This document shows, one piece after another, positions 25,838 to 33,218 of a stretch of DNA of 33,218 nt. The notes below the pieces were generated by a model. That model saw only the letters and a list, made by a program, of their open reading frames with translations, did not search any database and was not told the DNA's origin. This stretch comes from Sphingomonas sp. Lineage in GTDB: Bacteria; Pseudomonadota; Alphaproteobacteria; Sphingomonadales; Sphingomonadaceae. The position numbers were made by a program, and so were the translations under genes. Location of the stretch: positions 1-33,218 of the forward strand of contig JAIETY010000119.1 of NCBI GenBank assembly GCA_019744885.1, read 5' to 3'. Every line of letters begins with the position of its first letter. Positions within the stretch are counted from its first letter, which is position 1.

Positions 25838-26845
25838 TTAGGCCGCCTCGACCGTCTGTTCGATCACGCCGAAGATCGGGTGATGCTTGTCGTCCTCGGC
25901 CCAGATACGGACGGTGTCGCCCGCCTTGAGAAACGGCGTCACCGCCGCGCCGCCCCGGATCGTCTCGACGGTGCGCACTTCGGCGAGGCAGGCATAGCCA
26001 ACGCCACCCTCGGCAATCGGCTTGCCCGGCCCGCCATCGGCGTCGCGGTTCGATACTGTGCCCGAGCCGATGATCGTGCCCGCGCCGAGCGCGCGCGTCT
26101 TCGCCGCGTGGGCAATCAACGTGCCGAAGTCGAAGGTCATGTCGACACCCGCCTCGACCCGGCCGAGCGGCTTGCCGTTCAAGTCGATCATCAGCTTGCG
26201 GTGAAGCTTGCCGTCGGCCCACCAAGAGCCGAGTGCGTCGGGGGTGACGAAGACGGGCGAGAAAGCGCTCGCGGGTTTGGACTGGAAGAAGCCGAAGCCT
26301 TTGGCGAGCTCACCGGGGATCAGGTTGCGCAAGCTCACATCATTGGTCAGCCCGACCAGCCGCACCGCAGCGAGCGCTTCGTCACGGGTCGCGCCCATCG
26401 CCACGTCGCCAGTAACCACGACGACTTCGGCTTCGAGATCACAGCCCCAGCTTTCGTCCTTCAGCGGAATCGTGTCGCGCGGGCCGAGGAAACCGTCCGA
26501 GCCGCCCTGATACATCAGCGGGTCGTGCCAGAAGCTCTCCGGCATTTCCGCGCCGCGCGCCTGCCGCACCAAGGCGACGTGGTTTACATAGGCCGAGCCA
26601 TCGGCCCATTGGAACGCGCGGGGCAGCGGGGCGGCGGCGTCATGTTCGTGGAACCGCCGCATCGGAATCATCTCGTGCTGCAGGTCGGTATGCAGATTGC
26701 GCAGATCGGGCAGCAGCCGGTCCCAGTCGTCGAGCGCCGCCTGCAACGTCGGCGCGATATGCGTCGCGTCGGCGCACCAGGCGAGATCGTTCGACACGAC
26801 CACGAGCTTCCCATCACGCCCATGCTTGAGGCTGGCCAATTTCAT
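25838..26845 (-). CDS. Fumarylacetoacetate hydrolase family protein
   Basis: A 335-residue FAH-family enzyme. The N-terminal part (MKLASLKHGRDGKLVVVS to about residue 75) is followed by the FAH catalytic fold with CDLEAEVVVVTGD (metal-ligand glutamate region), RLVGLTNDVSLRNLIPGELAKGFGFFQSKPASAFSP and the block GAGTIIGSGTVSNRDADGGPG. This length and the NDVSLRNL/SKPASAFSP signatures are usual for the homogentisate-pathway type, cleaving fumarylacetoacetate to fumarate and acetoacetate. Other acylpyruvate hydrolase activities remain possible because no homogentisate dioxygenase is nearby. The start ATG at 26845 follows a REP-like repeat; a longer upstream frame exists only through that repeat. 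Confidence 0.93.
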   Translation of the reverse strand: MKLASLKHGRDGKLVVVSNDLAWCADATHIAPTLQAALDDWDRLLPDLRNLHTDLQHEMIPMRRFHEHDAAAPLPRAFQWADGSAYVNHVALVRQARGAEMPESFWHDPLMYQGGSDGFLGPRDTIPLKDESWGCDLEAEVVVVTGDVAMGATRDEALAAVRLVGLTNDVSLRNLIPGELAKGFGFFQSKPASAFSPVFVTPDALGSWWADGKLHRKLMIDLNGKPLGRVEAGVDMTFDFGTLIAHAAKTRALGAGTIIGSGTVSNRDADGGPGKPIAEGGVGYACLAEVRTVETIRGGAAVTPFLKAGDTVRIWAEDDKHHPIFGVIEQTVEAA

Positions 26846-26860
26846 CGAAAAATCCTCTCG

Positions 26861-26949
26861 CCGTTTTGCCCTGAGCTGGTCGAAGGGCTGTTCTATCTTG
26901 CTCCGGCTTAGAAGGAAGAGCGGTGCTTCGACAAGCTCAGCACGAACGG
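26861..26949. repeat. REP-like inverted repeat, CTGAGCTTGTCGAAG family
   Basis: Left arm starts CCGTTTTGCCCTGAGCTGGT (26861-26880) and ends at 26894; right arm 26910-26949 ends GCACGAACGG. The arms are imperfect inverted copies. It lies between the divergent FAH-family and acyl-CoA dehydrogenase genes, and shares its core with 6947-7019. Confidence 0.8.
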
Positions 26950-27045
26950 AAATATGATCGACGATCGAAGGGGGCCGCAAGCAGGGATTGACCCGGTCGG
27001 TTTCGACACGCACCCTGTCGGCAAAAGAACCACGAGAGGACTGAC

Positions 27046-28197
27046 ATGCTCGACACGCTCCCCGGCCGCTTCGCCTATAACGAGGACCACGAGGCATTTC
27101 GCCAGACCGTACGCAGCTTCCTGCAAAAGGAAGGCGTGCCCAAGGTCAATGAGTGGGAGGAGAACCGCCTAGTCCCGAAGGAATTCTGGCGCAAGGCGGG
27201 CGAGATCGGCATGCTCTGCCCGACGGTGCCCGAGGCCTATGGCGGGCTGGGGCTCGATTTCGGCTATAATGCGATCATCGACGAAGAAATGAGCTACCTC
27301 GGCGTGCCGGCGGGGTTCTCGCTCCAGTCCGATATCGTCTGCGATTACATCGTTCAGTACGGCAGCGAGGAGCAGAAGAAGCAGTGGCTGCCCAAGCTCG
27401 TCTCCGGCGAGACGATCACCGCCATCGCCATGACCGAACCCGGCACCGGCAGCGACCTTCAGGCGATCCGGACGAGCGCAAAGAAGGACGGCAATCACTA
27501 TGTCGTCAACGGCAGCAAGACCTATATCACCAACGGCCAGAATGCCGATCTGATCCTGGTCGTCGCCAAGACCGACCCCGACGCCAAGCCCGCCTACAAG
27601 GGCATGTCGATCATTCTGGTCGAAGCCGACCGCGAAGGCTTCAAGCGCGGCCGCAAGCTCGACAAGATCGGGCAGGACGCCGCCGATACGTCGGAGCTGT
27701 TCTTCGAAGACGTCCGCGTGCCGATGACGAATTGCCTCGGCGAAGAAGGCAAGGGCTTCATCTATCTGATGAGCCAGTTGCCGCAGGAACGCCTGTCGAT
27801 CGCCGTCGGCACGCAGGCGAGCGCACAAAAAGCGTTCGACGAAACGGTCGAATTCACCAAGACGCGCAAGGCTTTCGCGGGCATGGTGTTCGACTTCCAG
27901 AATACGCGGTTCGTGCTGGCGGACCTGAAGGCCAAGCTACAGGTCGGCTGGGCGCATCTCGACTGGGCGATCAAGCGCCATCTGGCGGGCGAGCTCACCC
28001 CGACCGAGGGCGCCGCCGCCAAGCTGTGGCACACCGAGCTACAATGGGAAGTGATGGACAAGTGCCTCCAGCTCCATGGCGGAGCTGGCTATATGAACGA
28101 ATATCCCATCGCCCGCATGTGGCGCGCGGCCCGGGTCAGCCGGATTTACGGCGGTACCAACGAGATCATGAAGGAACTGATCGGGCGGTCGCTCTGA
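27046..28197 (+). CDS. Acyl-CoA dehydrogenase, LCAD-like
   Basis: A 383-residue flavin-dependent enzyme that introduces the alpha-beta double bond into acyl-CoA. FAD-binding region TAIAMTEPGTGSDLQAIRTSAK (about residues 125-145), ITNGQNADLILVVAKT, then FFEDVRVPMTNCLGEEGKGF. The catalytic glutamate is not in the usual YEGT site, which reads IYGGTNEIMKELIGR; instead QLPQERLSIA near residue 250 carries it, as in mammalian long-chain acyl-CoA dehydrogenase. LHGGAGYMNEYPIARMWRAARV is the standard end block. A Shine-Dalgarno GAGAGGA precedes the ATG. It may act in fatty or branched-chain acyl-CoA oxidation, alongside the bkd genes nearby on the other strand, but this link is inference. Confidence 0.95.
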   Translation: MLDTLPGRFAYNEDHEAFRQTVRSFLQKEGVPKVNEWEENRLVPKEFWRKAGEIGMLCPTVPEAYGGLGLDFGYNAIIDEEMSYLGVPAGFSLQSDIVCDYIVQYGSEEQKKQWLPKLVSGETITAIAMTEPGTGSDLQAIRTSAKKDGNHYVVNGSKTYITNGQNADLILVVAKTDPDAKPAYKGMSIILVEADREGFKRGRKLDKIGQDAADTSELFFEDVRVPMTNCLGEEGKGFIYLMSQLPQERLSIAVGTQASAQKAFDETVEFTKTRKAFAGMVFDFQNTRFVLADLKAKLQVGWAHLDWAIKRHLAGELTPTEGAAAKLWHTELQWEVMDKCLQLHGGAGYMNEYPIARMWRAARVSRIYGGTNEIMKELIGRSL

Positions 28198-28274
28198 CGC
28201 GCGATTGACAGCGGGCGGCGTTAGCGGAATGTTGGCCGTCGCAAACGCCGTCCGGGCAAAGGGGAATTCATTAC

Positions 28275-29714
28275 ATGGCACTGAAATTGCCGAGCGGTTA
28301 TGCTCTTCTCGGCGCGCTCGCTGCGTCGCTGGCGCTCGCCAGCTGCGCGACCGATGGCGCCGCCAAGCCCAAGGTCGAAGCGACGACTCCGACGCCGAAG
28401 CCGACGCCCGGCAAGTCGTACAACCACGATCCTTATCCCTCGACGTACAAGCCCTATCCGGGTGTGCCGACGCTGGTCACCAATGTGACCATCTATGACG
28501 GCGAGGGCGGCAAGATCGAGCATGGCCAGGCGCTGTTTGCCGATGGCAAGATCGTCGCGATTGGGCAGACGGTGCAGGCGCCCGCCGGGGCAACCGTGAT
28601 CGACGGTACGAAGAAATACCTCACCCCCGGTATCATCGATATCCACAGCCATCTCGGCGACTATCCCTCGCCCGGTGTGCAGGCCAACTCGGACGGCAAT
28701 GAAGCGACCGGTCCGGTCACGGCGGACGTGTGGGCCGAGCATAGCGTCTGGCCGCAAGACCCGGGTTTCAGCCGCGCGCTCGCCAATGGCGGGGTGACGA
28801 CGCTGCAGATCCTGCCCGGCTCGGCGAACCTTTTCGGCGGGCGATCGGTGGTGCTCAAGAATGTCTATGCGCGCACCGAACAGGGGATGAAATTCCCCGG
28901 CGCGCCCTATGGCCTGAAGATGGCGTGCGGCGAAAATCCGAAGCGCGTCTATGGCAGCAAGGGCCGCCAGCCCTCGACCCGGATGGGCAATATCGCGGTC
29001 GATCGCCAGACTTGGGCGCGGGCAGTCGAGTATAAGCGCCGCTGGGATAAATATGAAAAGGACGGCGGCGACATCCCCACGCGCGACATCGCGATGGATA
29101 CGTTGCGCGGCGTGCTGGCGGGCGAAATTCTCGTCCAGAACCATTGCTACCGCGCCGACGAAATGGCGATCGTCATGGATATGGCCAAGGAATTTGGCTA
29201 TCATGTCAGCGCGTTCCACCACGCGGTCGAAGCGTACAAGATCGGCGATCTGCTCAAGGCCAATGGCACGTGCGCGGCGGTCTGGGCCGATTGGTGGGGC
29301 TTCAAGATGGAAAGCTATGACGCGATCAGCGAGAATCTGCCGCTGCTCGAAAATGCGGGCGCGTGCGCGATGATCCATTCGGACGACGCCAATGGCATCC
29401 AGCGGCTGAATCAGGAAGTGGCCAAGGCGCTGGCGGCAGGCAGGCGGGCAGGGATGCAGATCAGCGACGCACAGGCATGGACCTGGCTGACGATCAACCC
29501 GGCCAAGGCGCTCGGCATCGCTGACAAGACCGGCAGCCTGAAGCCCGGCAAGATGGCCGATGTCGTGCTGTGGAACAACGACCCGTTCAGCGTCTATTCG
29601 CGGCCCGAAAAGGTCTGGATCGACGGCGCGTTACTCTACGACGCCAATGATCCCAAACGGCGACCGGTATCCGATTTCGAACTTGGCCAGCCCGGCTCGG
29701 GAGATGTGAAGTGA
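28275..29714 (+). CDS. Amidohydrolase lipoprotein, first of a coupled pair
   Basis: A 479-residue periplasmic amidohydrolase. The N-terminus ends SLALASCATDG, a lipobox with Cys25, followed by a Lys/Pro/Thr linker. The amidohydrolase beta-sandwich and barrel start at VTNVTIYDGEGG, with the metal motif TPGIIDIHSHLG (His124, His126). Further ligands are in ILVQNHCYRADEM, HVSAFHHAVEAYKI and MIHSDDANG, so all metal positions look intact. The C-terminal sandwich contains the family motif NPAKALGIADKTGSLKPGKMADVVLWNNDPF. AAAGGGGAA precedes the ATG. It is coupled to a second amidohydrolase by a four-base overlap (ATGA). Substrate class (imidazolonepropionase-like, dipeptidase or other) cannot be fixed. 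Confidence 0.93.
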   Translation: MALKLPSGYALLGALAASLALASCATDGAAKPKVEATTPTPKPTPGKSYNHDPYPSTYKPYPGVPTLVTNVTIYDGEGGKIEHGQALFADGKIVAIGQTVQAPAGATVIDGTKKYLTPGIIDIHSHLGDYPSPGVQANSDGNEATGPVTADVWAEHSVWPQDPGFSRALANGGVTTLQILPGSANLFGGRSVVLKNVYARTEQGMKFPGAPYGLKMACGENPKRVYGSKGRQPSTRMGNIAVDRQTWARAVEYKRRWDKYEKDGGDIPTRDIAMDTLRGVLAGEILVQNHCYRADEMAIVMDMAKEFGYHVSAFHHAVEAYKIGDLLKANGTCAAVWADWWGFKMESYDAISENLPLLENAGACAMIHSDDANGIQRLNQEVAKALAAGRRAGMQISDAQAWTWLTINPAKALGIADKTGSLKPGKMADVVLWNNDPFSVYSRPEKVWIDGALLYDANDPKRRPVSDFELGQPGSGDVK

Positions 29715-31009
29715 AGCGCCTGCTCCTCCTCACCGCGGCGTTTCTCGCCAGCCCCGCTGCTGCGCAATCGGTGGCGATCACCAATGCCCGGCTCGTCATT
29801 GGCGACGGCTCTGCCCCGATCGACGGCGGCACTGTTGTCGTGCGCGACGGCAAGGTCGTCGCGGCGGGCAAGAATGTTGCGGTGCCGCAAGGGATTGAGA
29901 CGGTCGACGCGGGTGGGCGTTTTGTCACGCCGGGCATCGTCGCGGGCTTCACCCGCATGGGCATCATCGAAGTCGACGGCGTCGACGAAACCAACGACGC
30001 GGGGGCGGGGAATTCGCCGTTCCACGCCGGGATCGACATCGCCTCCGCCGTCAATCCGCGTACCAGCTCGATCGCGCTCAACCGCGCCGAAGGCATTACG
30101 CGTGCTGTCGTCGCGCCAACGACGCGCGGCTCGATTTTCGCGGGGCAGGGCGCGATCATCGATCTCGGCGCCGACAACAATAGCGTGTCGACGCCGCGCG
30201 CCTTCCAGTTCATGGAATATGGCGAGTCCGGCGCCAGTGCCGCTGGCGGCAGCCGTCCGGCGGCAATGACGGCGTTTCGCGATGCGCTGAAATCGGCGCA
30301 GGCCTATGCGCGCGCGCCAGGTGCCTATCTCGATCAGGGGCGCGACGTACTCGTCAATCGCGTCGATGCGGCAGCATTGGGCTCGGTGGTGACGGGAAAG
30401 ATGCCGCTGTTGATCCATGTCGAGCGCGCCTCCGACATGCGCGCGCTGATCGCGTTCAAGAAGGATTTTCCGGCGCTGCGGATGGTGTTCGTCGGCGCTT
30501 CGGAAGGCTGGATGATCGCAAGCGAACTGGCCGCCGCCAAGGTTCCGGTGATCGCGTCGGCGCTCAACGATCTGCCCGAATCCTTTGAATCGCTTGCCGC
30601 GACGCAGTCCAATGTCGGGCGGATGAAGGCGGCAGGTGTGCTCGTCGGCATCGGTACGATCAACGACAATGAAGCGCGTCAGGCCCGGCTCGAAAAGCAA
30701 TATGCCGGTAATCTGGTCGCGCTGCATCACGTGCCGGGCGCGACGGGTCTGAGCTGGGACAGCGCCTTTGCCGCGATTACCTCGGCGCCCGCCGAAGCGG
30801 TCGGGCTGGGCGGTGAAATCGGGTCCCTCCGCCCCGGTCGGCGCGGCGATGTCGTGATCTGGGATGGCGATCCGCTTGAGCTCAGCACGGCGGCGGTCAG
30901 TGTCTATGTCGATGGCGTCAAACAGCCCTTGGGTACGCGACAGGGCGAATTGCTCAAACGCTATCGCCAGCCGCAAGAAGCTGCGCTACCAAAGGCCTAT
31001 GAGCGCTGA
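29711..31009 (+). CDS. Amidohydrolase-fold protein lacking the HxH motif, second of a coupled pair
   Basis: A 432-residue secreted protein with signal peptide MKRLLLLTAAFLASPAAAQ. It keeps the amidohydrolase frame: VAITNARLVIGDG at the start, TPGIV at residues 73-77, and SAPAEAVGLGGEIGSLRPGRRGDVVIWDGDPLE at the end. The HxH metal motif is replaced: TPGIIDIHSH of its partner is TPGIVAGFTR here, with Phe80 and Arg82 in place of the two histidines. One histidine remains in LLIHVERASD and others in LHHVPG. It begins inside the last codon of the first amidohydrolase gene, so both are made together. It may form a heteromer with it, act with one metal, or serve a non-catalytic role. A clear function is not known. 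Confidence 0.9.
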   Translation: MKRLLLLTAAFLASPAAAQSVAITNARLVIGDGSAPIDGGTVVVRDGKVVAAGKNVAVPQGIETVDAGGRFVTPGIVAGFTRMGIIEVDGVDETNDAGAGNSPFHAGIDIASAVNPRTSSIALNRAEGITRAVVAPTTRGSIFAGQGAIIDLGADNNSVSTPRAFQFMEYGESGASAAGGSRPAAMTAFRDALKSAQAYARAPGAYLDQGRDVLVNRVDAAALGSVVTGKMPLLIHVERASDMRALIAFKKDFPALRMVFVGASEGWMIASELAAAKVPVIASALNDLPESFESLAATQSNVGRMKAAGVLVGIGTINDNEARQARLEKQYAGNLVALHHVPGATGLSWDSAFAAITSAPAEAVGLGGEIGSLRPGRRGDVVIWDGDPLELSTAAVSVYVDGVKQPLGTRQGELLKRYRQPQEAALPKAYER

Positions 31010-31053
31010 GGCGTGGGGCTCGCGCTGTCGATGCGCGTGTGGAGTGAGGCGTG

Positions 31054-32523
31054 ATGGCAATCCGGAAACAGCGGCTGGCAACGGCACTGAGCGTGATTGC
31101 GCTCTTGGCGGGGTGCAGCTCCGGCGGCGGGTCCACCGCGACAAGCGGCGGATCGACCAGCAGCACGGCTTCGGCGCCAACGCCTTCGCCTTCACAAAGC
31201 CCCACGAGCGGCACCTGCACATTGCGCGCGCGGCAGGATTGGGCGCTCGCGCAGTTGAGGGAATGGTATCTCTTCCCCGAAACGCTGCCCGCAAGCCTTG
31301 ATCCGGCACCCTTTACGACCGTCAGTGACTATATCGACGCACTGACGGCGACCGCGCGGTCGCAGAACCGCGATCGCTTCTTCACCTACATCACCTCGAT
31401 TGCGGGCGAGAATGCGTTTTTCAATGCAGGGGCGAGCGCGGGCTTTGGCGTGCGGCTCGCCTATGATTCGGCGAACCGGCTGTTTGTCGTCGAAAGCTTT
31501 GAAGGTGCGCCCGCGCTGGCCGCCGGGATTGATCGCGGCGCGCAGATCGTCGCGATCGGCACCACCACGAGCAATCTCCAGACCGTGGCGTCGCTGCTCG
31601 CCGGCGGCGGCGGCAATGCGGTGACCAATGCGCTGGGGCCGTCTACGGCGGGGACAGTGCGGGTGCTCCAGATAACCGACGCAGCGGGAACGCGCACGGT
31701 CACGGTGACCAAAGCCGACTTCAGCCTCACCCCGGTCTCGTCGCGTTACGGCGCGCAGATCATCAACGATGGCGGGCGGCGCGTCGGGTACATCAATCTG
31801 CGCACGTTCATATCGACTGCCGACCAACAGTTGCGCGATGCCTTCGCCAATTTCCGCGCGCAGGGCATCACCAACGTCATCATCGATTTCCGCTATAATG
31901 GCGGGGGACTCGTGTCGACGGCGGAGCTGATTGGCGATTTGCTCGGTCGCAATCGTTCGACGTCGGAGGTGTTCAGCATCACGGCGTTCCGGCCCGAGAA
32001 GTCGTCGAACAATTCGACCCGCAACTTCGCGACCGTTGCCCAGTCGATCGCGCCGACGCGTATCGCGTTCATCGGTACCAGCGGCACCGCATCGGCGAGT
32101 GAACTCGTGATCAATTCGATGATCCCCTATCTGCGCAGCAATGTCGCGCTGATCGGCACCAACACCTTTGGCAAGCCGGTCGGCCAGATTGCGCTCGACC
32201 AGAGTGCGTGCGACGACCGCCTGCGCGTGGTCGCCTTTGCGACCCAAAACGCCAATCGCCGGGGCGATTATTACACCGGGCTCGCCAGCGTGGTCGAAGC
32301 GAGTTGCCAGGCGCCCGACGATTTCACGCGCCAGCTCGGCGATCCGCAGGAAGCATCGACGCGCGCTGCGCTCAATTATCTGGCCGGGCAGAGCTGCACG
32401 CCAGTGACGGCGAGCACCGGTATCGGCGCGCAGAGTACCACCGCGACGGTGGTGCGCGACCACCAACTGGTCTCGCCCGCACGTCCCGATCCGATGCAAC
32501 GCGAGGTGCCGGGGGCGTTCTGA
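31054..32523 (+). CDS. S41-family C-terminal processing peptidase, lipoprotein
   Basis: A 489-residue S41 peptidase. The N-terminus MAIRKQRLATALSVIALLAGC has a lipobox, then a long Ser/Thr/Gly linker. A PDZ-type domain covers about residues 110-220 (FGVRLAYDSANRLFVVESFEGAPALAAGIDRGAQIVAIG). The tail-specific protease core has VGYINLRTFI, NVIIDFRYNGGG, the catalytic serine in GTSGTASASELVINSM and the lysine in GTNTFGKPVGQ, in the usual Ser-Lys order. It would cut extracytoplasmic proteins. The ATG at 31054 is preceded by GTGAGG; a GTG lies directly before it. It follows the amidohydrolase pair by 45 bases on the same strand, and may be on the same transcript. Confidence 0.93.
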   Translation: MAIRKQRLATALSVIALLAGCSSGGGSTATSGGSTSSTASAPTPSPSQSPTSGTCTLRARQDWALAQLREWYLFPETLPASLDPAPFTTVSDYIDALTATARSQNRDRFFTYITSIAGENAFFNAGASAGFGVRLAYDSANRLFVVESFEGAPALAAGIDRGAQIVAIGTTTSNLQTVASLLAGGGGNAVTNALGPSTAGTVRVLQITDAAGTRTVTVTKADFSLTPVSSRYGAQIINDGGRRVGYINLRTFISTADQQLRDAFANFRAQGITNVIIDFRYNGGGLVSTAELIGDLLGRNRSTSEVFSITAFRPEKSSNNSTRNFATVAQSIAPTRIAFIGTSGTASASELVINSMIPYLRSNVALIGTNTFGKPVGQIALDQSACDDRLRVVAFATQNANRRGDYYTGLASVVEASCQAPDDFTRQLGDPQEASTRAALNYLAGQSCTPVTASTGIGAQSTTATVVRDHQLVSPARPDPMQREVPGAF

Positions 32524-32537
32524 CGCGGCGCGACCGA

Positions 32538-33218
32538 TCAGCCGGTTGCGGCGATCTGATAGAAGAAATCAACAAAACCCATCGCGGCGTCGTCCATCCC
32601 CAGCACTTTGGGATTGGCGCTGTCGATCACGAGATATTCGTCGGGGGCATGCGCGCCGCTGCCGTGGCCAAAACCGAACTGGCCCGCCGGCAGCGACACC
32701 GGCGCCGAGGTGAAGACGAACCCTGGCCAAGATCCAGAGAGGCGGGGATAAACCGATGTCTTGAGCCCGGCACGGGTATAGGCTGCCAACTCGGCCTTGA
32801 TCAGCGACGAATTTTCATCGGTTTGCGTGGGATCATAACCGCCGCTCACCTTGACCTCGATGTCGCCATAGCCGCGCTTGGCGAGGTGCGCTTTCAGCTT
32901 GGCGACGCAATCGTCGAACGTCTGATCAGGCACCAGCCGCATGTCGAGCTTTGCAACCGCGCGCGACGGCAGGATCGTCTTGCCGCCGGGGCCGGTATAG
33001 CCCGCAATCAGCCCCTCGATATTGACGGTGGGCATGGCAGCTTCGCGTTCGAGTACCTGCGGCCAAGGCAGGTCGTCGATGAAGTGCTGAATGCCCATCG
33101 CCTTTTTCGCCTGTGCCGGATCGCGCTTGCTCGCTGAATCGGCGATCAATGCTTTTTCGCGGGGCGTGAGCGCGCGCACCTTTTCGAACCAGCCATCGAT
33201 TGCGGGCGTGTTGCCGCC
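32538..33218 (-). CDS. M20-family metallopeptidase, C-terminal part (5' end beyond window)
   Basis: The last 226 residues of an M20/M28-type dipeptidase or carboxypeptidase; the frame is open to the right edge and continues past it. The dimerisation domain is visible (VNIEGLIAGYTGPGGKTILPSRAVAKLDMRLVPDQTFDD), followed by the distal metal-binding motif GSGAHAPDEYLVID near the end, the standard last ligand block for M20. A GTG at 33179 is only an internal codon: the frame upstream reads GGNTPAIDGWFEKV, typical M20 sequence. The metal-binding HxD and catalytic Asp-Glu of the first half are outside the window. It is convergent with the S41 peptidase gene, with a 14-base gap. Confidence 0.9.
   Translation of the reverse strand, partial: GGNTPAIDGWFEKVRALTPREKALIADSASKRDPAQAKKAMGIQHFIDDLPWPQVLEREAAMPTVNIEGLIAGYTGPGGKTILPSRAVAKLDMRLVPDQTFDDCVAKLKAHLAKRGYGDIEVKVSGGYDPTQTDENSSLIKAELAAYTRAGLKTSVYPRLSGSWPGFVFTSAPVSLPAGQFGFGHGSGAHAPDEYLVIDSANPKVLGMDDAAMGFVDFFYQIAATG

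Noticed and set aside
26846-27097. N-terminal extension of the FAH-family frame
   Set aside because: It is produced by reading through a REP-like repeat; the ATG at 26845 begins the known domain.

Overview
The window looks like a stretch of chromosome from a GC-rich alphaproteobacterium, most likely a sphingomonad (Sphingomonas/Sphingopyxis type). The reasons are a circularly permuted, two-piece tmRNA gene of the alphaproteobacterial kind, an ECF sigma/DUF1109 (SigF/NrsF) pair with matching promoters, dense tightly coupled genes, and palindromic intergenic repeats of the kind I remember from sphingomonad genomes. The genus is an inference; there is no 16S rRNA gene here.

Layout. 1-2589 (minus): a coupled cytochrome b and sulfite-oxidase-fold molybdoenzyme, followed by a cyclopropane-fatty-acyl-phospholipid synthase cut by the left edge. 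2689-4603: a flavin-reductase-like protein and a lower-GC DUF6624-like secreted protein. 4837-7614 (minus): the run lemA, ygcG-like TPM protein, second TPM protein, Nudix hydrolase, with palindromic repeats wedged in front of the ygcG-like gene. 7704-9110: mscL, an Rrf2 regulator and the permuted ssrA gene. 9198-12456 (plus): two coupled secreted proteins of unknown function and a DEAD-box RNA helicase. 12672-14781: a sigma-F stress module (DUF1223 lipoprotein, NrsF-like anti-sigma, ECF sigma) with three exact GTAACC-N16-CGAA sites. 14922-16112: a thiolase. 16239-18788: an isolated, visibly AT-richer TIR/P-loop/helical-repeat gene that looks like an acquired immune protein.

18996-26845 (minus): a hydrolase-OsmC fusion, a PP2C-like phosphatase, the branched-chain 2-oxoacid dehydrogenase genes (E1alpha, E1beta, E2), a DhlA-like haloalkane dehalogenase and a fumarylacetoacetate-hydrolase-family protein. 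27046-32523 (plus): an acyl-CoA dehydrogenase, two coupled amidohydrolases of which the second lacks the HxH metal motif, and an S41 peptidase lipoprotein. 32538 to the right edge (minus): the C-terminal part of an M20 peptidase.

How it fits together. Much of the metabolism is catabolic: branched-chain oxoacid and acyl-CoA oxidation, thiolysis, aromatic or halogenated compound breakdown, and periplasmic peptide or amide hydrolysis. Envelope and redox stress are served by SigF/NrsF, OsmC, MscL and Cfa. The most unusual items are an exactly 147-base palindromic element lying in frame inside the E2 linker, the three-site sigma-F module with a possible hairpin transcript, the orphan TIR NTPase, and the DhlA-like dehalogenase with a short cap. 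All gene boundaries were read from the sequence by eye; no searches were run.
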